Below are positions 1-8,479 of a stretch of 64,000 bases of DNA, piece by piece. This DNA is from Actinomycetes bacterium (GTDB taxonomy: Bacteria; Actinomycetota; Actinomycetes; Propionibacteriales; Nocardioidaceae): positions 1 through 64,000 of the forward strand of contig JAEZEJ010000028.1 of NCBI GenBank assembly GCA_023417775.1, given 5' to 3'. Below the pieces are notes generated by a model that saw nothing but the letters and a program-made list of their open reading frames with translations, was not told the origin of the DNA and made no database searches. The number at the start of each line of letters is the position of its first letter. The first letter of the stretch is position 1. Made by a program: the position numbers and the translations under genes.

Positions 1-29
1 GCTCGGTCCCGCCCCTCGTCTGCCCTGCG

Positions 30-185
30 TCAGAACCAGTGTTTGCGGCCTCCGACCGCACGACCGGTCGCGCCGAGGATCCAGAGGATGACCCCGACGA
101 CCAGGAGGATGCCGCCGATCGTGTAGAGGATCGGGACATTGAGGACGGCCCCCAAGATAGCCAGAATGGCTCCGAGGATGATCAT
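30..185 (-). CDS. Small two-helix membrane protein, DUF6131-like
   Basis: A 51-residue protein made almost entirely of two hydrophobic segments (about residues 2-18 and 21-39), separated by a short NVPILYTIGG turn and closed by a basic tail (GRAVGGRKHWF). This pattern matches the small actinobacterial DUF6131 membrane proteins, whose function is unknown. The start is supported by an AAGGAG ribosome binding site 7 nt upstream of the ATG. It is likely a single-gene unit reading off the left edge. The family call is from recalled sequence pattern only. Confidence 0.75.
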   Translation of the reverse strand: MIILGAILAILGAVLNVPILYTIGGILLVVGVILWILGATGRAVGGRKHWF

Positions 186-293
186 GTGACGAGCTCCTTC
201 ATCGGGTCACGGCGGTTCCCGCCGCTCGGACCACGCTAGTGATTCGCCAACATTCCGCACTCCGAGGCGCAGGGGATGTCATGTGAGCTGGTC

Positions 294-299
294 CATACT
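294..299 (+). promoter_or_regulatory. Candidate -10 box, leaderless DUF1697 gene
   Basis: CATACT lies 7 nt before the GTG at 307 with no ribosome binding site between them. This matches the -10/start spacing seen at many other genes in the window. Confidence 0.4.
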
Positions 300-306
300 G
301 GATTCC

Positions 307-837
307 GTGGCGGAGATCGTGGTGCTCTTGCGCGCCGTGAATGTCGGCGGCGCCAAGCTGCCGATGGCCCGCCTGCGTGCCATCGCCGGGGAGCTCGGCG
401 CGACCGACGTGTCCACCTATATCGCCTCGGGCAACCTGCTGTGCACCCCCGAGGGTGACGCCGATGTCTTCGCGCGCGGGCTGGAACGACGGATCTCCGA
501 CGAGTTCGGCTTCTCCCGGGAGGCGATCGTCCGCACCCCCGACGAGTTGAGCGCCGCCCTCGAGGCATATCCCTTCGAGGTCGAGGACGGGAGCGAGCGC
601 CGCGCGCACATCCACTTCCTGGCCGGACCACCGGCCGGCGACGCGGAGTTCACCGATGCGCAGCTCGGCCGCGACCGGGTCCAGCTGATCGGCAGCGACC
701 TCCATCTGCTCTTCGACGCCGGAGCCGGCCAGACCAAACTCACGACGTCCGTGCTGCAGCGTGCCCTCGGAGTGCCCGGCACGGCACGCAATCTGCGGAC
801 CGTGCGCACCCTCGCCGAGAAGGCCCGCGGCTCATGA
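307..837 (+). CDS. DUF1697 domain-containing protein
   Basis: A 176-residue protein opening with VAEIVVLLRAVNVGG, the typical N-terminus of the DUF1697 family (about 175-180 residues, function unknown). The conserved YIASGNLL segment follows about 35 residues later. The GTG at 307 is chosen over the GTG at 283 because family members begin right at this strand and because a CATACT box sits 7 nt upstream. The stop overlaps the next start (ATGA), so it is probably co-transcribed with the sirtuin downstream. Confidence 0.82.
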   Translation: MAEIVVLLRAVNVGGAKLPMARLRAIAGELGATDVSTYIASGNLLCTPEGDADVFARGLERRISDEFGFSREAIVRTPDELSAALEAYPFEVEDGSERRAHIHFLAGPPAGDAEFTDAQLGRDRVQLIGSDLHLLFDAGAGQTKLTTSVLQRALGVPGTARNLRTVRTLAEKARGS

Positions 838-1682
838 CCCTCGACTGGCGCGACCGCCGGTGGCTGGTGCTGACCGGTGCCGGGATCTCGACCGACTCCG
901 GCATCCCCGACTACCGCGGACCCGGCTCCCGGCCCCGCAACCCGATGACCTATCAGGAGTTCCTCGGCTCGGCTGCCGCGCGACAGCGGTACTGGGCCAG
1001 GGCGCATATCGGCTGGTCCCAGATGCGGGCCGCCGAACCCAATGCCGGACATCTCGACCTCGCGCGGCGGCAGCGTGCCGGGCAGCTGCTCGGTCTCATC
1101 ACCCAGAATGTCGACGGCCTGCACCAACGCGCGGGGGCGGCGGGGACCATCGACCTGCACGGCCGACTCGACCGGGTCGCCTGTCTGGACTGCGGCGAGC
1201 GCAGCGACCGCCGCCACCTGCATCGACGACTTCTCGACCTGAACCCGGGCTGGGCCGACCGGCACGTCGAGCTCGCCCCGGACGGCGACGTGCTGCTCGA
1301 TGACACGGATGCGTTCGTCGTCGCCGAATGCCCGACCTGCGGGGGCCGACTCAAGCCCGATGTGGTCTTCTTCGGCGAGACCGTGCCCAAGCCCCGGGTC
1401 CAGCGCTGCTTCGATCTCGTCGAGCGGGCCCGAGACGAGGGTGCCGTGCTCCTCGTGCTCGGCTCATCCCTCCAGGTGATGAGCGGGCTGCGCTTCGTCC
1501 GGCGCGCCGCCAAGGACGCCACCGACATCGTCATCGTGAACCGTGGACCGACGCGGGGGGACGACCTCGCCGGCCTGAAACTCGACGCGGGTGTCGCCGA
1601 GACCCTCGCGGCGCCCGCGCCTCACCTCACCGCGCTCGGTCGTGGCGGTAGACCAGCAACCCTACGATCCTGGCCGCGGTAG
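834..1682 (+). CDS. Sir2-family NAD-dependent protein deacylase
   Basis: A 282-residue sirtuin. The NAD-binding GAGIS motif (residues 15-19) followed by SGIPDYRG, the TQNVD motif (90-94) and the catalytic His in IDLHG (109) are present. Two zinc cysteine pairs, CLDC (117-120) and CPTC (166-169), frame the zinc ribbon. Sirtuins remove acyl groups from lysines with NAD as co-substrate in the cytoplasm. The gene overlaps DUF1697 by 4 nt, suggesting one transcript. All key residues are intact; the true substrate cannot be read from the sequence. Confidence 0.92.
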   Translation: MTLDWRDRRWLVLTGAGISTDSGIPDYRGPGSRPRNPMTYQEFLGSAAARQRYWARAHIGWSQMRAAEPNAGHLDLARRQRAGQLLGLITQNVDGLHQRAGAAGTIDLHGRLDRVACLDCGERSDRRHLHRRLLDLNPGWADRHVELAPDGDVLLDDTDAFVVAECPTCGGRLKPDVVFFGETVPKPRVQRCFDLVERARDEGAVLLVLGSSLQVMSGLRFVRRAAKDATDIVIVNRGPTRGDDLAGLKLDAGVAETLAAPAPHLTALGRGGRPATLRSWPR

Positions 1683-1683
1683 T

Positions 1684-1769
1684 CGGTCAACGTCATCGAC
1701 ATTCATCAGGTTGACCAGCTGCCGCAGACGGAGACGAAAGGTCGATGACCTGCCGCCACCACGCGCGGG
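1684..1769 (-). repeat. 3'-end repeat R1
   Basis: Copy of the window's intergenic repeat family. A GGTCAAC/GTTGACC inverted pair is followed by two units ending in CTGCCGC, and the element runs directly into the stop codon of serA (GGGTCA, with TCA as the stop complement). It fills the whole gap between the convergent sirtuin and serA genes and may act as a terminator. Confidence 0.65.
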
Positions 1770-3038
1770 TCAGGAGAGCTGGCGCAGACGGATGGTCTCG
1801 GGCAGCTCGGCGAGAGCGGTCAGCACATCCGGCTTGACCTCCGAGGACACATCGGTGACGACATATCCCAGCTCACCACGCGTGGCGAGCTGCTGACCCT
1901 CGATGTTGACCCCGTGATCCCCGAGGATCGCGTTGATCGAGGCGAGCACCCCCGGAGCATTGCTGTGGACGTGCGCGAGCCGATGCTTGTCCGGATCGGT
2001 CGGCGGGTTGAGCTCGGGGAAGGTGACGCTCAGCGAGGTCGAGCCGAAGGCCGCGTAGGAGCGCAGCTTGGAGGCCACGAAGCGGCCGATGTCCTGCTGG
2101 GCCTCCTCGGTGGAGCCGCCGACATGCGGCGTGAGGATCACATTGGGCAGCCCGCGCAGGTCGCTCTCGAAGGGGTCGCCCTGGCGCTTCGGCTCCACCG
2201 GGAAGACATCGATCGCCGCGCCGGCGATGTGCCCGGACTCGATGTGCTGGCGCAGTGCAGCGGTGTCGACCGCGATACCGCGAGAGAGATTGAGGAACAG
2301 CGAGCGGGGCTTCATCCGCCGCATCTCCGCATCTCCGAACAGCCCGGCATTGCCCGGTCGCCCGTCGACATGCAGGGTGACGACATCGGCGATCTCGAGG
2401 AGCTCCTCGAGGGTCGAGCAGCGCTTGGCATTGCCGAGGGCGAGCTTGTCGTCGATGTCGTAGAAGACCACGGACAGACCCAGGGCCTCGGCGATCACCG
2501 AGAGCTGGCTGCCGATATTGCCGTAGCCGACGATGCCGAGCGTGCGGCCGCGGATCTCGTGGCTGCCGGCGGCCGACTTGTTCCACACGCCGGCGTGCAT
2601 CGCCGTGGACTTCTCGTGCAGGCGGCGCGCGAGGGAGATGATCTCGGCGATCGCCAGCTCGACGACGCTGCGCGTGTTCGAGTAGGGCGCGTTGAAGACC
2701 GCGACGCCGTGCCGACTGGCCGAGGCGAGGTCGATCTGATTGGTGCCGATGCAGAAGGCGCCGATCGCCATCAGCTCGGGGGCGTTCTGCAGCACCCGGT
2801 CGGTGATGTAGGTGGTGGAGCGGATGCCCAGCAGGTGGACACCCTGGATCGCCTCGATCAGCTCGTCCTCGCCGAGGGCGCGGTCGAGGGTCTCGACCTG
2901 ATAGCCCTTGCCGCGCAGGAAGTCGGCGCCGTCGGCGTGGATGTTCTCCAGCAGCAGTACGCGCACGTCAGCGTCATCGAGGGTGCGGAGCGGTTCGGTG
3001 GCCGCAGCGTTCATCGTCATCATCGTCATCTCAGTCAT
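1770..3038 (-). CDS. serA: D-3-phosphoglycerate dehydrogenase with ACT domain
   Basis: Oxidises 3-phosphoglycerate to 3-phosphohydroxypyruvate with NAD, the first step of serine synthesis. The 422-residue length matches the short E. coli-type enzyme: catalytic and NAD domains (VGYGNIGSQ dinucleotide loop at about residue 170, LSRGIAVD, TPHVGGST with the catalytic His), then a C-terminal ACT domain (about 350-422) that usually gives serine feedback inhibition. The first ATG sits only 1 nt after a GGAGG, so the ATG 3 codons later (3029) is a likely true start. Monocistronic; repeat R2 lies in its upstream region. Confidence 0.93.
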   Translation of the reverse strand: MTEMTMMTMNAAATEPLRTLDDADVRVLLLENIHADGADFLRGKGYQVETLDRALGEDELIEAIQGVHLLGIRSTTYITDRVLQNAPELMAIGAFCIGTNQIDLASASRHGVAVFNAPYSNTRSVVELAIAEIISLARRLHEKSTAMHAGVWNKSAAGSHEIRGRTLGIVGYGNIGSQLSVIAEALGLSVVFYDIDDKLALGNAKRCSTLEELLEIADVVTLHVDGRPGNAGLFGDAEMRRMKPRSLFLNLSRGIAVDTAALRQHIESGHIAGAAIDVFPVEPKRQGDPFESDLRGLPNVILTPHVGGSTEEAQQDIGRFVASKLRSYAAFGSTSLSVTFPELNPPTDPDKHRLAHVHSNAPGVLASINAILGDHGVNIEGQQLATRGELGYVVTDVSSEVKPDVLTALAELPETIRLRQLS

Positions 3039-3224
3039 GCCTCCGGTCAGCAGTCAAGGGGCTGACGCGGGGCCCAGGCGAACGGTCCCGGTGTCGAACT
3101 GTCCCATCGCTCCCTGGTGGTCACCCACCTCAACGCCAGTCGCGACAAGACGTCTCCATCGTACTGGTACGGGCGACCCCACCAAATCCGCGCTCACCTT
3201 CCGGACACCCGTCTGCCCGGTGGA

Positions 3225-3309
3225 GGTACGCCATCAACCTCACCCCGCGACTGGAGGCGATGGCCTACCGCCACCCCGGGCGTAGCGATGACCAGCTACC
3301 GCCACCGGG
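3225..3309 (-). repeat. 3'-end repeat R2
   Basis: Repeat copy with two GATGRCC-N2-4-CTACCGCCACC units. It ends exactly at the stop codon of the thioesterase gene (GGGTCA). Unlike the other copies it lies between two genes that both read leftward. The 3039-3224 stretch beyond it holds no gene I can support. Confidence 0.6.
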
Positions 3310-3729
3310 TCAGGAGGCGGTGAAGGCGGCGAGGGCCTCGGGCGGGATCTCCTGATCGAGATTGGCCAGGCGCACCTGACCCTGGGCGATGAGCCGGCCG
3401 TGGCCATCCGTCGAGTCGAGGTGCCACAGCTGCTGCGAGCGGCCGCGGTGGATCGGCGTCGCGGTGGTGGTGATCGTGTCGCCGACCTTCGCCTGCCGCA
3501 GGAAGTCCGTCGAGTTGTTGGTGCCGACGACGACACCCTTCGTGCCGAGCCACACCTGCCCGGCGATGCTGGCCGTGGACTCGTGCACGGCACAGTAGAT
3601 GCCCCCGTGCGGGATCCCGAACGGCTGCAGGTGCCGGTCGGTGATCGTGAAGCGCACGACGACCTTGTCGGGGCCGACTTCCAGGTGCTCGACGCCGAGC
3701 ACCCCGTCCAGTCCGGGGATCTCACTCAT
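3310..3729 (-). CDS. PaaI/MenI-type hotdog thioesterase
   Basis: A 139-residue single hotdog-fold protein. The HGGIYCAVHESTASI segment holds the family HGG motif with the acidic residue (E) one helix later, the arrangement of PaaI and of the menaquinone-pathway DHNA-CoA thioesterase MenI. It likely cleaves an aromatic acyl-CoA thioester in the cytosol. A DHNA-CoA substrate is an inference, since no men genes are nearby. The start is 7 nt after a TAGAGT box with no ribosome binding site, so it is probably leaderless. Confidence 0.82.
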   Translation of the reverse strand: MSEIPGLDGVLGVEHLEVGPDKVVVRFTITDRHLQPFGIPHGGIYCAVHESTASIAGQVWLGTKGVVVGTNNSTDFLRQAKVGDTITTTATPIHRGRSQQLWHLDSTDGHGRLIAQGQVRLANLDQEIPPEALAAFTAS

Positions 3730-3736
3730 GGAGGCG

Positions 3737-3742
3737 ACTCTA
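3737..3742 (-). promoter_or_regulatory. Candidate -10 box, leaderless thioesterase
   Basis: TAGAGT on the minus strand lies 7 nt before the ATG at 3729, without a Shine-Dalgarno sequence. Confidence 0.5.
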
Positions 3743-3794
3743 ACCGGGGGCCGACGAGGGGCCGCGCGGACCGGCGGCTGTCACACCCGGCGAC

Positions 3795-3800
3795 TAGGCT
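3795..3800 (+). promoter_or_regulatory. Candidate -10 box, leaderless YbaY-like gene
   Basis: TAGGCT lies 7 nt before the ATG at 3808, without a Shine-Dalgarno sequence. It is back to back with the divergent box at 3737-3742. Confidence 0.5.
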
Positions 3801-3807
3801 CGGGAAC

Positions 3808-4122
3808 ATGGACGACGTGCTGGAGGTCACCGGATCGGTCACGCTCGACGACGCCGAGGAGGTCCGCCCCGGGGCCGTTCTCAGCGTCAAGCTGGTGGAC
3901 GCCGAGGGCGAGGTGCTCGCCGCGACCGCCGCGAGCATCGACGAGCTCCCGGCCAGTGTCGCCCTGTACGCCGACCCGGCCCAGGTGGCACGCCCCGATC
4001 GTCTGTTCCTCTGGGCCCTCCTGCGCGATGGCGACACCGGCTGGGGCACCTTGGAGCTCGTCCGCGTGACCGGCGACCACACGGAGATCAGCCTGAACCG
4101 CGTCCCCGGCGGCACGCGGTGA
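3808..4122 (+). CDS. YbaY-like small beta-barrel domain protein
   Basis: A 104-residue protein. It reads LEVTGSVTL, then LRPGAVLSVKLVD-like and LPASVALYADPAQVARPDRLFLWALLRDGD. This order (VTG strand, 'PPGAV.V.L.D', 'PI.F.L.YDP..I.P...Y.L.A.I') is that of the YbaY/YscW lipoprotein domain, but no signal peptide or lipobox is present, so it should be cytosolic. The function is unknown. It is divergent from the thioesterase and 21 nt upstream of an ABC exporter. Confidence 0.6.
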   Translation: MDDVLEVTGSVTLDDAEEVRPGAVLSVKLVDAEGEVLAATAASIDELPASVALYADPAQVARPDRLFLWALLRDGDTGWGTLELVRVTGDHTEISLNRVPGGTR

Positions 4123-4143
4123 CCGCATGATCCGGGTGCTCAC

Positions 4144-6084
4144 ATGAGGCCGGGCCCGAGCACCCAGGCCACCCACCTCGACCCCTCCGAGGTACGCAGC
4201 GTCGAGGCGGGCCCGGTGCTCGGTCGCATCGCCCGGGTCCTGCGCCCCTATCGGGCCCAGATCGGGGCCGTCGCGGGCCTCGTGGTGATCGCGGCCGTCC
4301 TCACCTCGATCGTCCCCTTCCTCACCCGCGCGGTCTTCGACAACGCCCTCTTCCCCCAGGACGGCTCCGGCCCGCATCTGTCCCTGCTCGGCTGGCTGGT
4401 CGCGGCCATGTGCGCACTGCCCCTGCTCACCGCGCTGCTCGGCATCGCGCAGAACTGGCTGACCTCCACCATCGGCAACTCCGCGATGGCCGACCTGCGC
4501 GGCGATCTGTTCGCGCATCTGCAGAAGATGGAGCTGGCCTTCTTCACCGCCACCAAGACGGGGGCCATCCAGTCCCGGCTCGCCAATGACGTCGCCGGTG
4601 TCCGCACCGTCCTGACCGATACGGCGACGTCCATCCTGCAGAACTCGGTGACCGTCGCCGCCGCCTTCATCTCGATGGTCATCCTGTCCTGGGAGCTGAC
4701 CCTCCTCACGCTGGTCCTCATGCCGCTCTTCGTATGGCTGCAGCTCAAGGTCGGCCGCCGTCGCCAGCAGCTCGCACGCCGGACTCAGGAGTCCCTCTCG
4801 GAGATGACCGCCATCACCGAGGAGGCGCTCAGCGTCTCGGGCATCCTGCTGTCCAAGGTCTTCGACCGCGGCGATGCCGAGGTCGAACGCTATCGGGCGG
4901 CCAACCGTCAGCAGACCCGACTGCAGGTGCAGCAGGCGATGACCGGCCGGGCCTTCTTCGCCACCGTGCAGACCTTCTTCGCCATCACCCCGGCCCTGCT
5001 GTATCTCGCCGCCGGCTTCATGATCGGCGGCGGCACCGGAGGCCTCACCGCGGGCACCCTCGTCGCCTTCACCACAGTCCAGGCGCGGCTGCAGATGCCC
5101 CTCCTGTCGCTCATGCGCGTCACCCTGGACGTGCAGACCTCGCTCGCCCTCTTCCGGCGGATCTTCGAGTACCTGGACCTGCGCCCCGCGATCACCGACC
5201 GCGAGGACGCCCGGCCCCTCGGCGAGGTCGAGGGGCGGGTGGAGTTCCGCGATGTCTGGTTCCGCTATCCCGAGGCGCGACGACTCTCGGGGGATCGCGG
5301 CGGGGATCGCTTCGGCGACACCGGCATCCGCATCGAGGGCCAGGAGGTCGAGGAGGATCGCTGGGCCCTCACCGGTGTCTCGCTGACGGTCGAGCCCGGG
5401 CAGCTGGCGGCGATCGTCGGGCCATCGGGATCGGGCAAGACGACCATGACCTATCTGGTGCCCCGCTTCTACGATGTCACCGAGGGTGCCGTGCTCATCG
5501 ACGGCCAGGATGTCCGCGAGGTCACCCAGTCATCACTCGGCGGGACCGTCGGCATGGTGACCCAGGAGCCGTACCTCTTCCACGGGACCATCCGCGACAA
5601 CATCGCCTACGCCCGCCCGGGCGCCACCGCGGAGCAGATCGAGCGGGCCGCCCGCGACGCCAATATCCACGAGCGGATCATGTCCTTCCCCGAGGGCTAC
5701 GAGACCATCACCGGCGAACGGGGCTACCGGCTCTCCGGTGGGGAGAAGCAGCGGCTCGCGATCGCCCGCGTGCTGCTCATGGACCCGCGGATCCTCATCC
5801 TCGACGAGGCCACCTCCGCCCTCGACACCGAGACCGAACGGCTGGTGCAGGAGGCCCTCGATCGCGCGACCCATCAGCGCACCACCATCGCGATCGCGCA
5901 CCGGCTCTCCACGATCCAGAACGCCGATGTCATCTACGGGCTCCAAGACGGCAGTCTCGTCGAGCACGGCACCCATGCGGAGCTGCTGGAGTCCGATGGC
6001 CTCTACGCGCGCCTGTACCGCGAGCAGTTCACCCATGTGCGGCGCCGCGAGCCGGATGCCCGGCGCGCCGATATCCCGCTATAG
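4144..6084 (+). CDS. ABC exporter, fused permease and ATPase (ABCB type)
   Basis: A 646-residue half-transporter that should work as a dimer. Residues about 30-330 form the six-helix export domain and about 360-635 the nucleotide-binding domain, with Walker A GPSGSGKTT, signature LSGGEKQ and Walker B ILDEATSALD followed by the H-loop (AIAHRLST). An unusual charged insertion (about residues 378-405) separates the FRYPEA strand from the LTGVSL strand of the ATPase. The substrate is unknown. Its last 6 nt overlap the convergent GNAT gene. Confidence 0.92.
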   Translation: MRPGPSTQATHLDPSEVRSVEAGPVLGRIARVLRPYRAQIGAVAGLVVIAAVLTSIVPFLTRAVFDNALFPQDGSGPHLSLLGWLVAAMCALPLLTALLGIAQNWLTSTIGNSAMADLRGDLFAHLQKMELAFFTATKTGAIQSRLANDVAGVRTVLTDTATSILQNSVTVAAAFISMVILSWELTLLTLVLMPLFVWLQLKVGRRRQQLARRTQESLSEMTAITEEALSVSGILLSKVFDRGDAEVERYRAANRQQTRLQVQQAMTGRAFFATVQTFFAITPALLYLAAGFMIGGGTGGLTAGTLVAFTTVQARLQMPLLSLMRVTLDVQTSLALFRRIFEYLDLRPAITDREDARPLGEVEGRVEFRDVWFRYPEARRLSGDRGGDRFGDTGIRIEGQEVEEDRWALTGVSLTVEPGQLAAIVGPSGSGKTTMTYLVPRFYDVTEGAVLIDGQDVREVTQSSLGGTVGMVTQEPYLFHGTIRDNIAYARPGATAEQIERAARDANIHERIMSFPEGYETITGERGYRLSGGEKQRLAIARVLLMDPRILILDEATSALDTETERLVQEALDRATHQRTTIAIAHRLSTIQNADVIYGLQDGSLVEHGTHAELLESDGLYARLYREQFTHVRRREPDARRADIPL

Positions 6085-6576
6085 GTCGATCCAGAAGCGC
6101 TGCTCGCCCTCGTGGTTCAGTCCGTCCTCGGGCACACCCCCGTTCGCGAGCACGACGCGGCGCGACCACTCGTTGTCCGGCGCGACGGTGAGCAGGACGC
6201 GATCGAGGCCGAGCGACCGGGCCAGCACGAGTCCCTGGGCGAGCATCTGCGTGGCGTGTCCGCGGTGCTGCCAGGGCTGGACCACGTGATAGCCGATATG
6301 GCCACCGCCCTCATCCGGGGTGAGCCGGTGGCGCACCACCAGCGAGCCCAGATAGTGCTCGCCGGCGACGAACCAGAACAGCGTCGACGGGACTCCCCAG
6401 CGCTCGCGGACCCCGACGCGATCGGCGACGAAGGTCTCGAAGTCCAGGCTCGCGGCGTGCAGCCACGAGGTATCCGAACCGCGAGCCCGCATGTCAGCCT
6501 GTTCGCCGGTCAGATAAGACACCCGCACCGAGGTCGTGGGCTCGACCAGCCGCGGTGCCTCCGGCAGGACGATCAC
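6079..6576 (-). CDS. GNAT-family N-acetyltransferase
   Basis: A 165-residue GNAT protein. The acetyl-CoA loop region reads VQPWQHRGHATQML (motif A, R/QxxGxA/G), followed by LTVAPDNEWSRRVVLANGG, the motif B helix of RimJ/RimL-like enzymes. The acceptor is unknown. Its start overlaps the stop of the upstream SRPBCC gene by 4 nt, so the two form an operon. Confidence 0.83.
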   Translation of the reverse strand: MIVLPEAPRLVEPTTSVRVSYLTGEQADMRARGSDTSWLHAASLDFETFVADRVGVRERWGVPSTLFWFVAGEHYLGSLVVRHRLTPDEGGGHIGYHVVQPWQHRGHATQMLAQGLVLARSLGLDRVLLTVAPDNEWSRRVVLANGGVPEDGLNHEGEQRFWIDL

Positions 6577-7055
6577 GTCCCTCGCCCCTCGTCCGCGAAG
6601 TGGGCGGCGAGGCGACGATGCCGGTGGCCGAAGAGGGCGCGCACGATCGTCCTCGGCACCCGCGCCGGGACCGGGAGGCGGGGTTCGATCGTGAGCTCGT
6701 CGGTGACGAGCGTCCGGTCCTCGCCGACCGGCATGAGCCGGCGACGATGCTCCCAGCTGCGCGCCACCAGCATCGACGACCGCTCATGGAAGCCATAGGG
6801 AGGATCGAGCTCGGCGATCATCAGATCGTCGTAGTCGACCGGCAGGAGGCCCCCGAGCCGCAACCAGGCCTTGCCCAGCGGGACGCCGACCGGCACGGTG
6901 GCCACCGTCGCGTCCTGATACCCGCGGGGCATCCCCATCGAGAGGATCGGCGCGAGCTCGTCGTTGATCCCCTCCGGCGAGGTCACTCGCTCCCAGACCC
7001 TGCTGATCGGCGCATCCACGGTGACCGCGAGCTGGACGACGACACGTTGACCCAT
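6573..7055 (-). CDS. SRPBCC-fold ligand-binding protein
   Basis: A 160-residue protein with the START/SRPBCC opening strand VQLAVTVDAPISRVWERVTSPEGI and later a SWEHRRRLMPVGEDRTLVTDELTIEP strand pair and a basic C-terminal helix. Members bind small hydrophobic ligands or act in cyclisation; nothing here fixes the ligand. A TAGCGT box lies 6 nt before the ATG with no ribosome binding site, indicating leaderless transcription of this gene and the GNAT downstream. Confidence 0.78.
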   Translation of the reverse strand: MGQRVVVQLAVTVDAPISRVWERVTSPEGINDELAPILSMGMPRGYQDATVATVPVGVPLGKAWLRLGGLLPVDYDDLMIAELDPPYGFHERSSMLVARSWEHRRRLMPVGEDRTLVTDELTIEPRLPVPARVPRTIVRALFGHRHRRLAAHFADEGRGT

Positions 7056-7061
7056 GCGCCG

Positions 7062-7067
7062 ACGCTA
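7062..7067 (-). promoter_or_regulatory. Candidate -10 box, leaderless SRPBCC gene
   Basis: TAGCGT on the minus strand lies 6 nt before the ATG at 7055, without a Shine-Dalgarno sequence. Confidence 0.5.
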
Positions 7068-7162
7068 CCGTCTACGCGCCGGTTGCGGGAGAACGAGGAG
7101 TCGCGTTCGATAAGGACATGAAGCCTCGAAGTATCCGCCCATCCCTCAGGAGCCGGTGAGGG

Positions 7163-8434
7163 ATGGATCTCGGCACTCTGGCCAATGTCGGCCTCGTCGC
7201 ACTCTTCATTCTCATCGGTGGTGTCTTCGCCGGCACCGAGATCGCCTTCGTCTCGCTGCGCGAGAGCCAGATCGATCAGCTCGATCGACGTGGCGGGCGC
7301 GGCGCCCGGGTCGCCGCCGTGGCGCGCGATCCGAACCGCTTCCTGGCCGCGGTGCAGATCGGTGTCACCGTCGCGGGCTTCTTCTCCGCCGCCTACGGTG
7401 CCTCGACGATCGCCCCCGATGTCGCCCCGTATCTGCGCGATCTGGGGCTCTCGGCCGGTGTCGCCGACAGCGTCTCGCTCATCGCGCTGACCCTGCTGAT
7501 CGCCTACCTCTCCCTCGTTCTGGGCGAGCTGGTGCCCAAACGCTTCGCCCTGCAGAAGTCGACCGGCCTGGCACTCATCACCGGGCCGCCGCTGGATCGC
7601 TTCGCGCGGTTGATGCGGCCGGTGATCTGGCTGCTCTCGATCTCGACCAATGCGGTCGTCCGGCTACTCGGCGGCGATCCACGCGCGACGAACGAGGAGA
7701 TGACCGAGGAGGAGCTGCGCGAGCTGGTCATCACCCACGAGGGACTCCCCGACGACGAGCGCCGCATCCTGCACGATGTCTTCAGCGCCGCCGACCGCTC
7801 GGTCGCCGAGGTGATGCAGCCGCGGCCCGATGTCGTCTTCCTCTCCCGCGACGCGACCCTCGACGATACGGTCGCCACCATCGCCGAGCAGCCGTACTCG
7901 CGCTATCCCGTGACCGGCGAGGACTTCGACGATGTCCTCGGCTTCGTGCACGTGCGCGATCTATTCGCCGCGCAGCAGCAGGAGACCGCCGGCGACGTGC
8001 TGATCGGCGATCTCGTGCGCGAGATCGTGGTGGTGCCGGCGACCAATCCGCTGTTGCCGACCATGTCGATGATGCGGCAGCAGCGCGTGCACATCGCGGT
8101 CGTCATCGACGAGTACGGCGGTACCGACGGGATCGTCACGCTCGAGGATCTCGTCGAGGAGCTCGTCGGAGAGATCGAGGACGAGCACGATGACGAGGAC
8201 GCCGCGGAGGACGGCGATCTCACGGTCGACGGCGCGCTGAACATCGAGGACTTCGCGGACGAGACCGGGGTGGAGCTGCCGGACAGCGGGGACTACGAGA
8301 CCGTGGCCGGCTATATGCTGGTGCAGCTGGGACGGGTAGCGGAGGTGGGCGATCGGGTGGTTTCCGGCGATCACGTCATCGAGGTGGTCGAGGTGGACGG
8401 CCACCGCATCGCCCGTGTCCGTGTCACCCGCTGA
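7163..8434 (+). CDS. Hemolysin C/CorC (CNNM-like) family membrane protein
   Basis: A 423-residue protein in the usual order: N-terminal DUF21/CNNM transmembrane domain (about 1-190, with the GTEIAFVSLRESQ start and GELVPKRFALQ), a CBS pair (about 205-330, SRYPVTGEDFDDVLGFVHVRDL and VVIDEYGGTDGIVTLEDLVEELVGEI), then the CorC/HlyC C-terminal domain (about 340-420). The family is linked to magnesium or cobalt efflux; a hemolysin role is historical. It is preceded by a GGTGAGGG purine stretch. A strong hairpin follows. Confidence 0.9.
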   Translation: MDLGTLANVGLVALFILIGGVFAGTEIAFVSLRESQIDQLDRRGGRGARVAAVARDPNRFLAAVQIGVTVAGFFSAAYGASTIAPDVAPYLRDLGLSAGVADSVSLIALTLLIAYLSLVLGELVPKRFALQKSTGLALITGPPLDRFARLMRPVIWLLSISTNAVVRLLGGDPRATNEEMTEEELRELVITHEGLPDDERRILHDVFSAADRSVAEVMQPRPDVVFLSRDATLDDTVATIAEQPYSRYPVTGEDFDDVLGFVHVRDLFAAQQQETAGDVLIGDLVREIVVVPATNPLLPTMSMMRQQRVHIAVVIDEYGGTDGIVTLEDLVEELVGEIEDEHDDEDAAEDGDLTVDGALNIEDFADETGVELPDSGDYETVAGYMLVQLGRVAEVGDRVVSGDHVIEVVEVDGHRIARVRVTR

Positions 8435-8447
8435 GGGCGCCCCTCTG

Positions 8448-8470
8448 CCAGGGGCGCTCGGCGCCCCTGG
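8448..8470. terminator. Hairpin between convergent genes
   Basis: A perfect 10-bp inverted repeat, CCAGGGGCGC / GCGCCCCTGG, with a 3-nt loop. It lies between the 3' ends of the CorC-family gene and the dehydrogenase and is likely a bidirectional terminator. No T-run is present. Confidence 0.65.
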
Positions 8471-8479
8471 GCGAGGGTC

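Noticed and set aside
417..1265. Long open frame antisense to DUF1697 and the sirtuin
   Set aside because: Low-complexity Arg/Pro/Gly-rich translation with no family pattern; explained as the shadow of two well-supported genes at high GC.
3039..3224. A possible regulatory RNA upstream of serA
   Set aside because: I could not find a conserved structure or promoter; left as unassigned sequence next to repeat R2.
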